DNA of 55,333 nucleotides from DAOUAM01 sp034433305 (GTDB taxonomy: Bacteria; Chloroflexota; Dehalococcoidia; Lucifugimonadales; DAOUAM01). A program made the position numbers and the translations under genes. Of this stretch, positions 28,292-37,160 are shown in pieces (position 1 is the first letter of the stretch; the number at the start of each line of letters is the position of its first letter). Location of the stretch: NCBI GenBank assembly GCA_034433305.1, contig DAOUAM010000082.1:1-55333 (forward strand). Reading direction: 5' to 3'. Under the pieces are notes generated by a model, which was given only the letters and a program-made list of their open reading frames with translations, made no database searches and was not told where the DNA came from.

Positions 28292-29550
28292 CCAGTCACG
28301 TCCAGCGCCTCGTAGAGCTTTTCGCGGGCGACCTCTCGCTGCTCGCTTCTGGCCAGGTCGCGCAGCACCACGGTGCCCTTGCGGAGCTCCTCCTCCCCCA
28401 GAATGACCGCGTGGGTGGCGTTGATGGCGCCGGCATAGCGTAGCTGGCCCCTGAGGCTACGGCCAGCGGGCGCCAGGATGGCTTTGAGGCCCTTCCTGCG
28501 CAGCTCGGAGGACAGCCGCAGCCCCTCCAGCCTGGCGGCGTCGCCCAGGTGGGCCACCATCACCTTGCTGTCCCGATAGTCGGGCACCGGCACTTCCTGC
28601 CGCTTGAGGTTGACTATGACCCGCTCGATGCCCATGCCGAAGCCGATGCCAGGCGTCGGTGGCCCGCCCAGCTCCTGTATCAGCCCATCGTAGCGCCCGC
28701 CGCCGCTGATGGTGCTCTGCCGGCCCTCCACCGGCGGGGCTATCTCGAACACTGTGCGCGTGTAGTAGTCGAAGCCGCGCACCAGGCGGTGCTCAAGCTG
28801 GTATGGCAGCTCCAGCGCCTTCAGGTAGGTGAGCAAGCTGTTCCAGTGCTGCTGGCACGGCCCGCACAGGTAGTCCACGCTATGGGGCGCCCCTGCAATG
28901 ACCGGCTGGCAGGTCTCCTGCTTGCAGTCCAGCAGCCGCAGCGGGTTCTGCTCCAGCCGCCGCTTGCAGTCGGAGCAGATGACGTCCACATGCTGCTGGT
29001 AGTATGTCCGCAGCGCCTGGACGTACCGCGGCCGGCACTGGGAGTCGCCGATGCTGTTGACGCTGAGGGACAGCCCCTTCAGGCCCACAGACTCCAGGAA
29101 GCGCCATGCCACCTCGATGACCTCGGCGTCAATGGAAGAGTCGCCGTCGCCCAGCACCTCGATGCCGAACTGGTGGTGCTCGCGGTACCGGCCCGACTGG
29201 GGCCGCTCGTAGCGAAAGACTGAGCAGAAGTAGTACAGGCGCACGGGCTGAGGCAGGTTGTGCATGCCGTGCTCCAGGTACGCCCGGCAGACCGGCGCGG
29301 TGCCCTCGGGGCGCAGGGTCAGCAGGTCGCCGCCACGGTCCTCAAAGGTGTAGGTCTCCTTCTCCACTATGTCGGTGACCTGGCCGATGCCGCGCACGAA
29401 GAGGCGGGCGTCCTCGAAGGTCGGCGTCTCTATGCGCTCGTAGCCGAACTGTGTCAAAATCTCCTGTGCCCTGGAGTAGAAGTACCGCCAGTACTTCTGC
29501 TCCTCAGGCAGTATGTCCGCTGTGCCTCTGGGCGCCTGGAACAAGGGCAT
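28288..29550 (-). CDS. hisS: Histidyl-tRNA synthetase
   Basis: A class II synthetase of 420 residues charging tRNA-His. It shows FQAPRGTADILPEE, motif 2 (YYFCSVFRYERPQSGRYREH), the HisA motif LVRGFDYYTRTVFEI and a C-terminal anticodon-binding domain. ICSDCKRRLEQNP is in the usual insertion and has zinc-like cysteines. The ATG at 29550 has AAGGAG only one base upstream; the in-frame TTG at 29544 has it at 7 nt and gives the more typical N-terminus (fM)FQAPRG, so TTG may be the true start. No T-box is seen. Confidence 0.96.
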   Translation of the reverse strand: MPLFQAPRGTADILPEEQKYWRYFYSRAQEILTQFGYERIETPTFEDARLFVRGIGQVTDIVEKETYTFEDRGGDLLTLRPEGTAPVCRAYLEHGMHNLPQPVRLYYFCSVFRYERPQSGRYREHHQFGIEVLGDGDSSIDAEVIEVAWRFLESVGLKGLSLSVNSIGDSQCRPRYVQALRTYYQQHVDVICSDCKRRLEQNPLRLLDCKQETCQPVIAGAPHSVDYLCGPCQQHWNSLLTYLKALELPYQLEHRLVRGFDYYTRTVFEIAPPVEGRQSTISGGGRYDGLIQELGGPPTPGIGFGMGIERVIVNLKRQEVPVPDYRDSKVMVAHLGDAARLEGLRLSSELRRKGLKAILAPAGRSLRGQLRYAGAINATHAVILGEEELRKGTVVLRDLARSEQREVAREKLYEALDVTG

Positions 29551-29764
29551 GCTCCTTCAGGTCTCGTGTTGCTGGTGTGCTGAGTTGCCTCATCCCGGCC
29601 AACGAGGGCCGCTGGCCGTCTGGTGTGACGCAAGCGGTGAAACAGGTTACAGCACCCGGCCTCGTCTGTAAACCTCTTCCTTCAGCATGGTATCATAGCT
29701 TATCGGGACATGGCAGGGCACCTGCCGTTTCGCGTGTGCCGCTCCTGGGGTGTCTAGAGGGAGT

Positions 29765-29793
29765 TTGCGGCGCTGAGCGTGGTTATCTATACT
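29765..29793 (+). promoter_or_regulatory. Promoter for rel
   Basis: A -35-like TTGCGG (29765-29770), a 17-bp spacer and a -10 TATACT (29788-29793). The expected start lies about 40 bp before the rel ATG. Reasonable fit to a housekeeping sigma factor. Confidence 0.5.
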
Positions 29794-29840
29794 GATAAAC
29801 GGGGCCAGGAGTCAGGGTTACGGGCATCGAGCTAGCAAGG

Positions 29841-32072
29841 ATGTATAGTGTGTTAGAGGCACTACTGGCCAAGGCACAGACGTACCTCCCCCAGGACAAG
29901 CTGGACATTGTCGTGGAGGCATACAGGTTCGCCGAGAAGGCCCACGACGGCCAGACCCGGCTGTCCGGAGAGCCTTTCATCGAGCACCCGCTCCAGACGG
30001 CCATGTTCCTCGCCGACCTGCGGCTGGACCCCAATACGCTGGCCGCGGCACTGCTCCACGACACCATGGAGGACTGCAACGTCAGCTTCGACGAGCTGGC
30101 GCGGAAGTTCGGGCAGGAAGTGGCCAGGCTGGTGGACGGGGTCACCAAGCTGACCAGGCGGGAGCTTATGGCGGAGGAGCGAGGCATCGCCGCCGCCTAC
30201 ATGCGCTCTGAGCACGACCTCGCCCAGGCGGCCAGCCTGCGCAAGATGCTGGTGGCCATGGCCGAGGATATCCGGGTCGTCCTCATCAAGCTGGCCGACC
30301 GGCTGCACAACATGAAGACGCTGAAGGCGCTGCCCCAGGAGCGACGCCTGGCCATCGCCCAGGAGACGCTGGACATCTACGCGCCGCTGGCCCACCGCCT
30401 GGGCATCTGGGAGATCAAGTGGCGGCTGGAGGACCTGGCCTTCCAGCACCTGAACCCGGAGGCGTATAAAGATACCTCCAGGCTCCTCAACGCCAAGCGG
30501 ACCGAGCGCGAGGAGTACGTGCAGCGCGTCCGCGACATCCTGAAGGAGGAGCTGGACAGGGTAGGCATCGAGGCCGAGGTCACCGGCAGGCCCAAGCATA
30601 TCTACAGCATTCACAAGAAGATCGCCAAGTACGCCGCCCAGAACAAGGACTTCGAGGACATCTACGACCTGTTCGCGCTGCGGGTCATAGTCAACGAGAT
30701 CAAGGACTGCTACGCGGCGCTGGGGGTCATACATACCAGGTGGCACCCGCTGCCGGGCCAGTTCGACGACTACATCGCCAACCCCAAGGACAATATGTAC
30801 CAGTCCCTGCACACCACCGTGCTGTGCGAGGAGGCCCGGCCGGTGGAGGTCCAGATCAGGACCCGCGAGATGCACTACGTGGCTGAGTACGGCGTGGCCG
30901 CCCACTGGCTCTACAAAGAGCACCACGCCACGGACATCAAGTTCGAGCAGAAGATGACCTGGCTGCGCCAGTTGCTGGAGTGGCAGCGGGACGTCAGCGG
31001 CGCCGAGGAGTTCGTAGAGTCCTTCAAGACCGATATCTTCCAGAACCAGGTCTTTGTGTACACGCCCAAGGGAGAGCTCAAGGAGCTTCCCATGGGTTCG
31101 ACGCCCCTGGACTTCGCCTACCGCATCCATACGGACGTAGGCCACAGGTGCATCGGGGCCAAGGTCAACGGCAAGCTGGTGCCCCTGACCTACCAGCTCA
31201 AGAACGGCGACACGGTGGAGATCCTCACCAGCAAGGCAGTCCGTGGCCCCAGCCTGGACTGGCTCAACCCCAACCTGGGCTATATCAGGACGACCTCGGC
31301 GCGGGAGAAGGTGCGCCAGTGGTTCAACCGGCAGGAGCGCAGGGTCAACATCCAGCGTGGCCGAGACATCTTCAACAAGCAACTGCGCCGGCTGAACCCC
31401 AACATAGACGAAGAGGAAGTGGCGCACCTGATGAAGTTCGACACCACCGACGAGTTCTTCGCCGCCGTCGGCAGCGGTGCGCTGGCTATCACCCACATCG
31501 TCAACAGGCTGTCCCTCCAGGAGGTCAAGCCGCAGCCGGAGCAGCCCGTGGCCCTGCCGGCCACCGGCCCGGCCTCGGGCATCGAGGTGCTGGGCGTGGG
31601 CGATATGCTGACACGCATGGCCCGCTGCTGCAACCCGATACGGGGCGACGAAATCATAGGCTACATCACCCGGAGCCGTGGCGTCACCGTCCACAGGAAG
31701 AACTGCCCCAACATCCTGGCTGAGAAGGAGACCGAGAGGCTGGTCCAGGTAGGCTGGGGCAAGACTCAGACGCTCTACCCTGTCCGGATCAAGGTGGAGG
31801 CTTGGGACCGCGTGGGACTGCTGCGGGACATCACGTCCCTGGTGTCCGAGGAGCGCGTGAACATAGCCTCTTGCATCTCTGAGGAGTATGATGACATCAG
31901 CGTTATCTCGCTGACGGTATATATCAACGGCATAGACCAGCTCAGCCGCCTGTTTTCCAAGCTGGAAGGCGTGAAGGGCGTCACCAGCGTCAGCAGGGTC
32001 AACTCGGCCCCCGATGGCGCCGGTGGCGCGCCTCAGCGCGGCGCCAGGGCGCCAGCAGGCGGGAATACGTAA
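29841..32072 (+). CDS. rel: Bifunctional (p)ppGpp synthetase/hydrolase (RelA/SpoT family)
   Basis: 743 residues with the full long-RSH order: HD hydrolase domain with intact HDTMED (H73, D74), synthetase domain at about 240-350, TGS at about 405-465, zinc-finger/helical region (MARCCNPIRGDEIIGY) and C-terminal ACT at about 665-735. It makes and degrades the alarmone (p)ppGpp in response to starvation. The synthetase loop that is usually RxKD in bifunctional enzymes and ExDD in monofunctional RelA reads QFDD (307-310). ATG 29841 has a weak AAGG; GTG three codons later is possible. It is followed 26 bp later by rpsT. Confidence 0.95.
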   Translation: MYSVLEALLAKAQTYLPQDKLDIVVEAYRFAEKAHDGQTRLSGEPFIEHPLQTAMFLADLRLDPNTLAAALLHDTMEDCNVSFDELARKFGQEVARLVDGVTKLTRRELMAEERGIAAAYMRSEHDLAQAASLRKMLVAMAEDIRVVLIKLADRLHNMKTLKALPQERRLAIAQETLDIYAPLAHRLGIWEIKWRLEDLAFQHLNPEAYKDTSRLLNAKRTEREEYVQRVRDILKEELDRVGIEAEVTGRPKHIYSIHKKIAKYAAQNKDFEDIYDLFALRVIVNEIKDCYAALGVIHTRWHPLPGQFDDYIANPKDNMYQSLHTTVLCEEARPVEVQIRTREMHYVAEYGVAAHWLYKEHHATDIKFEQKMTWLRQLLEWQRDVSGAEEFVESFKTDIFQNQVFVYTPKGELKELPMGSTPLDFAYRIHTDVGHRCIGAKVNGKLVPLTYQLKNGDTVEILTSKAVRGPSLDWLNPNLGYIRTTSAREKVRQWFNRQERRVNIQRGRDIFNKQLRRLNPNIDEEEVAHLMKFDTTDEFFAAVGSGALAITHIVNRLSLQEVKPQPEQPVALPATGPASGIEVLGVGDMLTRMARCCNPIRGDEIIGYITRSRGVTVHRKNCPNILAEKETERLVQVGWGKTQTLYPVRIKVEAWDRVGLLRDITSLVSEERVNIASCISEEYDDISVISLTVYINGIDQLSRLFSKLEGVKGVTSVSRVNSAPDGAGGAPQRGARAPAGGNT

Positions 32073-32098
32073 TACTTCAGTGAGGAGGAGTCCCAGAG

Positions 32099-32356
32099 TT
32101 GTCTAGTGAAAAAGCAGCCCGGGTAGGGGAAAGACGGCGCGTACACAACCAGCCCCTGCGCACCAAGGCCAGGACTACCATCGCTAAAGCGCGGCGTCTG
32201 CTCGCCGCCAGAGACCTCGCGGCGGCGGAGCAGGCCGTCCGGGACGCCGTCGTGGCACTGGACAAGGCAGCCCAGAAGGGCGCCATCCACCCCAACAACG
32301 CCTCGCGTCGCAAGTCGCGCCTGATGCAGCAACTGGAGCAAGCCAGGGGCCGCTAG
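32099..32356 (+). CDS. rpsT: 30S ribosomal protein S20
   Basis: 85 residues, very basic and helical, with NQPLRTKARTTIAKARRLLA and the typical end IHPNNASRRKSRLMQQL. Binds 16S rRNA during 30S assembly. Start is TTG 32099, supported by GAGGAGGAG 8 nt upstream; no ATG is available nearby. It is probably co-transcribed with rel (26-bp gap). Confidence 0.95.
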   Translation: MSSEKAARVGERRRVHNQPLRTKARTTIAKARRLLAARDLAAAEQAVRDAVVALDKAAQKGAIHPNNASRRKSRLMQQLEQARGR

Positions 32357-32444
32357 GTCGGCCTCCGGCGGCGTCCCTTTCCCTCATCTGCGGGCCGCTC
32401 CTGCAAGGCCATGCCGCCTGACGTTGAATGTCCCTTAAAGGTGA

Positions 32445-32473
32445 TTGACAGCGCGGGCAATCCTTGGTACATT
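32445..32473 (+). promoter_or_regulatory. lexA promoter
   Basis: Consensus -35 TTGACA (32445-32450), 17-bp spacer, -10 TACATT (32468-32473). It directly precedes the candidate LexA operator and lies about 55 bp before the lexA start. Confidence 0.65.
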
Positions 32474-32479
32474 TAATCG

Positions 32480-32491
32480 GAACATTCGTGC
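32480..32491 (+). promoter_or_regulatory. Candidate LexA (Cheo-like) box
   Basis: GAAC-ATTC-GTGC differs by one base from the GAAC-N4-GTTC core of Gram-positive-type SOS boxes. It starts 7 nt after the -10, where a bound repressor would cover the transcription start. This fits LexA autoregulation. Confidence 0.5.
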
Positions 32492-32528
32492 TTTGCACTG
32501 GGGCCGTATCGCAACAAGGGGGATGGCA

Positions 32529-33170
32529 ATGAAAGGGAGACTTTCACAACGACAGGAGCAGATACTGGACTTCATCCGGCGCTTCCTGGATGAGCACCAG
32601 TTCCCGCCAACGGTGAGGGACATCCAGGCGGGCTGCGGCATAAGCTCCACCTCGGTAGTGGACTACAACCTCAACATCCTGCAGCGGGAAGGCTATCTGC
32701 GACGCTTCCCGGAGGTATCGCGGGGCATCGAGCTGCTGGACGGCTGGCGCACCGGCTCCAGGCTAGAGCTGGTACAGGTGCCAGTCATGGGCAGCATCGC
32801 CGCAGGCGAGCCTCTACCAGTCCCTGGCTCCGAGTCCTGGAATGAGCCGCTGGAGACCCTGGACCTGCCGCCCTTCCTGACGAAGGGTAAGCAGGATGTC
32901 TATGCCCTGCGCGTGAAGGGCACATCCATGATTGACGCCTTCATCGCCGATGGCGACTTGGTGCTGCTGGAGCCTGCCACGGAGGCCGAGAACGGCGAGA
33001 TGGTAGCTGCATGGCTCAAAGACCGGGACGAAGTCACCCTGAAGCGGTTCTACATCAAGGGCAACATGGTAGAGCTTCGGCCCGAGAACAGCACCATGCA
33101 GCCTATCATGGTGCCAGCATCCAGCGTGGCCGTCCGCGGGCGCGTCGTCGGCGTGGTGCGTACCCTTTAG
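32529..33170 (+). CDS. lexA: LexA repressor
   Basis: 213 residues. The frame is open from 32445, but ATG 32529 has AAGGGGG at about 7 nt and yields the normal LexA start MKGRLSQRQEQILDFIRRFL. The winged-helix DNA-binding domain (1-70) is followed by the S24 self-cleavage domain with the Ala92-Gly93 site (SIAAGEP), nucleophile Ser133 (GTSMIDA) and Lys172 (DEVTLKRF). It represses DNA-damage genes until RecA-stimulated autocleavage. The recognition-helix region GISSTSVVDYNLNIL differs somewhat from E. coli, as expected for a Cheo-type binder. Confidence 0.95.
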   Translation: MKGRLSQRQEQILDFIRRFLDEHQFPPTVRDIQAGCGISSTSVVDYNLNILQREGYLRRFPEVSRGIELLDGWRTGSRLELVQVPVMGSIAAGEPLPVPGSESWNEPLETLDLPPFLTKGKQDVYALRVKGTSMIDAFIADGDLVLLEPATEAENGEMVAAWLKDRDEVTLKRFYIKGNMVELRPENSTMQPIMVPASSVAVRGRVVGVVRTL

Positions 33171-33273
33171 GACGTGCCCCCCGCAGTAGGCTGCCATGCC
33201 TGGTCTCCATTGACCATTCACGCCCCGGGCGGTAATATGTAGGCGGAATAGTATGGCACGCAGGGGGTACAAC

Positions 33274-33486
33274 ATGCCTTTCCGGCTTGGACCCATGGAG
33301 CTGATAATAGTCCTGGTCATAGTGATGATAATCTTCGGCGTGGGCAAACTGCCGCAGGTTGGCGGGGCGCTGGGCAAGGCCATACGAGAGTTCCGCAAGT
33401 CCCAGTCTGACAAGGACGAGGCCGAGCAGGAGGCCGTCAACGGGGCCACGGTGCAAGCCTCCGAAAAGCGTGAGGCCCCGCGTTAG
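33274..33486 (+). CDS. tatA: Sec-independent translocase subunit TatA/E
   Basis: 70 residues. The upstream ATG at 33253 is in frame, but 33274 has AGGGGG at 6 nt and gives MPFRLGPMELIIVLVIVMII, the TatA helix. Next comes the hinge and amphipathic helix (FGVGKLPQVGGALGKAIREF), then a charged tail. It forms the pore-like oligomer of the twin-arginine pathway that exports folded proteins. tatC is not in the window. Terminated by the hairpin at 33521. Confidence 0.93.
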   Translation: MPFRLGPMELIIVLVIVMIIFGVGKLPQVGGALGKAIREFRKSQSDKDEAEQEAVNGATVQASEKREAPR

Positions 33487-33520
33487 TCGTGCCAGGGCCT
33501 GGCAACAACCGGAAATAGAA

Positions 33521-33556
33521 GAAAGCCCCCGTACATCAGCCGGGGGCTTTCTTTTT
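33521..33556 (+). terminator. Rho-independent terminator after tatA
   Basis: 11-bp inverted repeat GAAAGCCCCCG / CGGGGGCTTTC with a 9-nt loop, followed by TTTTTC. It lies between the convergent tatA and GMC genes. Confidence 0.9.
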
Positions 33557-33635
33557 CTGCTGGTCGGGGCACGTATGCTGCTTCACGCAGGCCACGCCTA
33601 GCGGGCAACGAGGGGCTGGCGGCACCCTGGGGGCC

Positions 33636-35156
33636 TCACCTGCCCTGCCTCATAAAGTCGGCGACGCGCTCGCCGATGAGCATGGCGGTAACGTTGGTGT
33701 TGGCGCGGATGCAGTCGGGCATGATGGAGGCGTCGGCCACCCGCAGGCCCTCCATGCCGTGGACGCGGCCAAACTGGTCCACCACGGCCAGGGAGTCCGA
33801 GGCCGGCCCCATCTTGCAGGTGCCCGAGATGTGGTGCATGGTGGCCACGCGGCCCAGCAGCCACTCGTCCAGGGCCGCGTCGGAGGCCAGGTCGGCATCG
33901 GTGGGGTCCAGGGGGCCGGCGGCCAGGTCCCCAAACTCGGCGCGCTGGAAAAGCTCCACGCACAGCCGCACGCCGTCACGCATGCGCTGGCGGTCGAAGC
34001 TGTCCTCCAGGAAGCGGTAGTCCAGGGACGGCTGTACGTCGGGGTCAGCGGACTGAAGGCGAAGCTCGCCGGCGCCCAGGGCCAGGTATATGGCGACACT
34101 CATCACCAGGGCGCTCCTGGCGGGCCAGAAGCGCATGACGGTAATCATGTCGTTGCGCAGGTGTGAGCCGGGCGCGGTGTAGCGCAGCGCCACCTTCTGA
34201 GGCCCCACGGACTGCGGCGGCACCGGCACGCCCTCCCGGTACCGCCAGAGCACGTGGACGGTGGGATGGTCGCGCAGGTTCTGGCCGACGCCTGGCAGGT
34301 CATGGGCCACCGGAATGCCCAGGCCCTTCAACTGGCTGGCAGGGCCGATGCCCGAGAGCAGCAGCAGATGGGGCGAGCCAATGGAGCCTGCGCTCAGGAC
34401 GGTCTCATCCCCATACACCCTGAACGTCTGGCCGCCGCTCTCCACCTCCACGCCCACGGCGCGGCCACCCTCCAGCAGTACGCGCCGGACATGGCAGTTG
34501 GGCCGGATGGTCAGGTTCAGCCTGTGCCGGGCGGGGGCCAGGTAGCCGATGGCTGTGCTCCAGCGGATGCCATCGGGGTTGTTCAGCGGGTATGGGCCGA
34601 CGCCAGTGGCCTCGGGGTGGTTGTGGTCGGGGTTGGGCGGGAAGCCGGCGGCAAGGCATGCCTGGTAGAAGGCCTTCTGGTCTAGCGTCAGGTCCTGCAG
34701 CTTGTGCCTGCGGACGATGATGGGGCCGTCCCTACCATGGAAGTCGTCACGGAAGTCCAGGTCCGTCTCAATCTTGCGGAAGAAGGGCAGGAGCTTCTGG
34801 AAGCTCCACTCGCTGTTGCCCCAGGAGGCCCAGGTGTCGTAGTCCTCGGGGATGCCGCGCAGGAACACCTGCCCGTTGATGGCGCTGGTGCCGCCTGTGA
34901 CCTTGCCCCTGGGCACGGGCATTCTGAGGTTCCTGTCGGTAGCCTTGCCCACGAACTGCCAGTCATGCCGGGGGCTGATGACCAGGTCGGCGCCGGTGCC
35001 CCAGCCGAACTTGAGGTCGTCGGGCAGGCTGTCCAGGTCAGGATAGTCCGGGCCGGCCTCCAGCAGCAGCACCGAGCGGTGCGCGTCCTCGCTCAGTCGC
35101 GCGGCCAGCACCGCTCCCGCCGAGCCTGCGCCCACAATGATGACATCGTACTTCAT
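33636..35156 (-). CDS. GMC oxidoreductase (copy 1)
   Basis: 506-residue FAD enzyme of the glucose-methanol-choline family, choline dehydrogenase-like. N-terminal FAD motif IIVGAGSAGAVLAARLSED, GMC signature 1 (VTGGTSAINGQVFLRG), signature 2 (LSAGSIGSPHLLLLSGIGP), and the active-site histidine in HHISGTCKMGP followed by RANTNVTAML, giving a His/Asn pair. It oxidises an alcohol to an aldehyde or ketone; substrate unknown. Last gene of the minus-strand pair with copy 2, 175 bp apart. Confidence 0.92.
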   Translation of the reverse strand: MKYDVIIVGAGSAGAVLAARLSEDAHRSVLLLEAGPDYPDLDSLPDDLKFGWGTGADLVISPRHDWQFVGKATDRNLRMPVPRGKVTGGTSAINGQVFLRGIPEDYDTWASWGNSEWSFQKLLPFFRKIETDLDFRDDFHGRDGPIIVRRHKLQDLTLDQKAFYQACLAAGFPPNPDHNHPEATGVGPYPLNNPDGIRWSTAIGYLAPARHRLNLTIRPNCHVRRVLLEGGRAVGVEVESGGQTFRVYGDETVLSAGSIGSPHLLLLSGIGPASQLKGLGIPVAHDLPGVGQNLRDHPTVHVLWRYREGVPVPPQSVGPQKVALRYTAPGSHLRNDMITVMRFWPARSALVMSVAIYLALGAGELRLQSADPDVQPSLDYRFLEDSFDRQRMRDGVRLCVELFQRAEFGDLAAGPLDPTDADLASDAALDEWLLGRVATMHHISGTCKMGPASDSLAVVDQFGRVHGMEGLRVADASIMPDCIRANTNVTAMLIGERVADFMRQGR

Positions 35157-35331
35157 GACTATGCATGCCCCCTGTGTTGACCTGTCCAGTCCTGTACCAG
35201 GACGTTTGCCAGAGGTTGATTACCCCTCCCTCAACAGACGTGACACACATTTCCCCGCAGTAGGCAGGGACTGTTCTGGCCCCCTCTGGACGCGTGATGC
35301 GCATGCCTGGTACTGCTGGCGGCATCTATGG

Positions 35332-36894
35332 CTACTTCCCCTGCTTTATGAAATCCGCGACGCGCTCGCCGATGAGCATGGCGGTAACGTTGGTGTTGGC
35401 GCGGATGCAGTCAGGCATGATGGAGGCGTCGGCCACTCGCAGGCCCTCCAGGCCATGCACGTGGCCGTACTGGTCCACCACGGCCAGGGAGTCCGAGGCC
35501 GGCCCCATCTTGCAGGTGCCCGAGATGTGGTGGCTCGTCCTGACCTCCCGTAGCAGCCACTCGTCCAGGGCCGCGTCGGAGGCCAGGTCGGCATCAGTGG
35601 GGCTTATGCGCTCCTGGATGATGTCCCGGTAGGCCTCGTGCTTGGCCAGCTCAAGGCAGATGCGCACGGCCTCCCGCAGCCGGCGGCGGTCGAACTCCTC
35701 CGTCAGGAAGTTGTAGTCCAGGTAGGGCTGCAGCCTGGGGTTGGGCGACCTGAGCCGCATATGGCCCGCGCCCACCGCCAGGTCCAGCGTGCAGACCATC
35801 ATGATTCCGAAGGACTGCGTCGGGTCGCCGCCACGGGCGATGTCCTCGGTGGCAAAGGACACCGGGTGGATGAGCATGTCGTTGCGGAGGCTGGAGCCTT
35901 CGGCGGTGTAGCGCAGCGTGAACTGGAGCCTCGGCGCCGAGCCGTCCTGGACGAAGCCCTCCCTGGTGCGCCACTTGACGTGTACCTGGGGATGGTCGCG
36001 CAAGTTCTGGCCGACGCCCGGCAGGTCGTGGACGACCTGGATGCCCAGGCTGCCCAGGTGCGTGGCCGGGCCAACGCCCGAAAGCAGCAGCAACTGGGGC
36101 GAGCCTATGGCGCCGGCGCTCAAAATAATCTGTTCCCCGTACACCTGGGACTTCTCCCCACCGCTCTCCACCTCCACACCCACGGCGCGCCTGCCCTCGA
36201 ACAGAATGCGGTGCGCCAGGCAGTTGGGGCGGATGGTCAGGTTCAGCCGGTGCCTGGCCGGGTCCAGGTAGCCTATGGCCGTGCTCCAGCGGATGCGGTT
36301 GGGATTGTTCATCGGCGTAGGCCCAACGCCCGTGGAGTCGGGGTTGTTGTGGTCAGGGCAGTCGGGGAAGCCCAGGGCGCGGCAGGCATCGTAGAAGGCC
36401 CGCTCGTCGGGCAGCCACTCATGGGGCTTGAAGCGCCGGACGATAATAGGGCCGCTGGCGCCGTGGAAGTCGTCCTGGAAGTCGGTGTCCGTCTCTATCC
36501 TGCGGAAGAAGGGCAGGAGTTTCTGGAAGGCCCACTCGCTGTTGCCCCAGGAGGCCCAGGTGTCATAGTCCTCGGGCACGCCCCGCAGGAAAATCTGGGC
36601 GTTGACGGCGCTGGAGCCGCCGGTGACCTTGCCCCTGGGCACCAGCATGGGCCGGGCCTTGTCGGTGGCCCTGGCGACGAAGGTCCAGCGGTGCCTGCTC
36701 AGCAAGGCCAGGCTCTCCTGGCGCGTCCGGATGGGGCCATAGCCGTACTTGACGTCGTCGGGCAGGCTGTCCAGGCCCGGGTAGTCCGGGCCGGCCTCCA
36801 GCAGCAGCACCGAGCATCGCGTGTCCTCGGTCAACCGCGCCGCCAGAATGGCCCCGGCCGAGCCAGCGCCGATAATGATATAGTCATACTGCAT
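35332..36894 (-). CDS. GMC oxidoreductase (copy 2)
   Basis: 520 residues, same layout as the neighbouring copies: MQYDYIIIGAGSAGAILAAR, VTGGSSAVNAQIFLRG, LSAGAIGSPQLLLLSGVGP, HHISGTCKMGP. It has a slightly longer segment near residue 50 (GYGPIRTRQESLALLSRH) than copy 1, which may shape the substrate pocket. The start ATG has GGAG about 9 nt upstream. It is divergent from the TPP enzyme gene; the 266-bp gap holds promoters and a palindromic element. Confidence 0.92.
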   Translation of the reverse strand: MQYDYIIIGAGSAGAILAARLTEDTRCSVLLLEAGPDYPGLDSLPDDVKYGYGPIRTRQESLALLSRHRWTFVARATDKARPMLVPRGKVTGGSSAVNAQIFLRGVPEDYDTWASWGNSEWAFQKLLPFFRRIETDTDFQDDFHGASGPIIVRRFKPHEWLPDERAFYDACRALGFPDCPDHNNPDSTGVGPTPMNNPNRIRWSTAIGYLDPARHRLNLTIRPNCLAHRILFEGRRAVGVEVESGGEKSQVYGEQIILSAGAIGSPQLLLLSGVGPATHLGSLGIQVVHDLPGVGQNLRDHPQVHVKWRTREGFVQDGSAPRLQFTLRYTAEGSSLRNDMLIHPVSFATEDIARGGDPTQSFGIMMVCTLDLAVGAGHMRLRSPNPRLQPYLDYNFLTEEFDRRRLREAVRICLELAKHEAYRDIIQERISPTDADLASDAALDEWLLREVRTSHHISGTCKMGPASDSLAVVDQYGHVHGLEGLRVADASIMPDCIRANTNVTAMLIGERVADFIKQGK

Positions 36895-36971
36895 ATACCC
36901 GTACTCCAGGCCACATCTACTGGGGATGGATGATATATTCAGAGAGATGCAGCGTCAATGAGGCGCGTGCG

Positions 36972-37060
36972 GACCTCACCCCTGTTCCCTCTCTCTCCAC
37001 GCGTGGAAAGGGGGACATAGATAGGCCAACGCTGTGCCCCTGAACTCAGGGGGTGAGGTC
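36972..37060. repeat. MITE-like element with inverted ends
   Basis: The ends read GACCTCACCCCT (36972-36983) and AGGGGGTGAGGTC (37048-37060), inverted copies with one extra G. Inside is a small hairpin (CCACGCGTGG). A related half-element (GACCTCACCCCC) follows the MDMPI gene near 44225. The right end is only 16 bp from the -35 of the TPP-enzyme promoter. Confidence 0.5.
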
Positions 37061-37076
37061 TGGGCAGGCCCGAGAG

Positions 37077-37105
37077 TTGACCTTGGTGTGGCGCAAACCT
37101 ATAAT
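37077..37105 (+). promoter_or_regulatory. Near-consensus promoter for the TPP enzyme
   Basis: TTGACC (37077-37082), exactly 17 bp, TATAAT (37100-37105). Expected start at about 37112 and a leader of about 50 nt. It is the strongest promoter I see in the window. Confidence 0.8.
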
Positions 37106-37160
37106 CGAGCGAGTCCACTCGCTGTTTGACAGTAATCATACTGACAGGAGATGACCAGCT

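Noticed and set aside
29551..29840. T-box or other riboswitch upstream of hisS or rel
   Set aside because: No T-box consensus, specifier stem or antiterminator with a T-run is visible.
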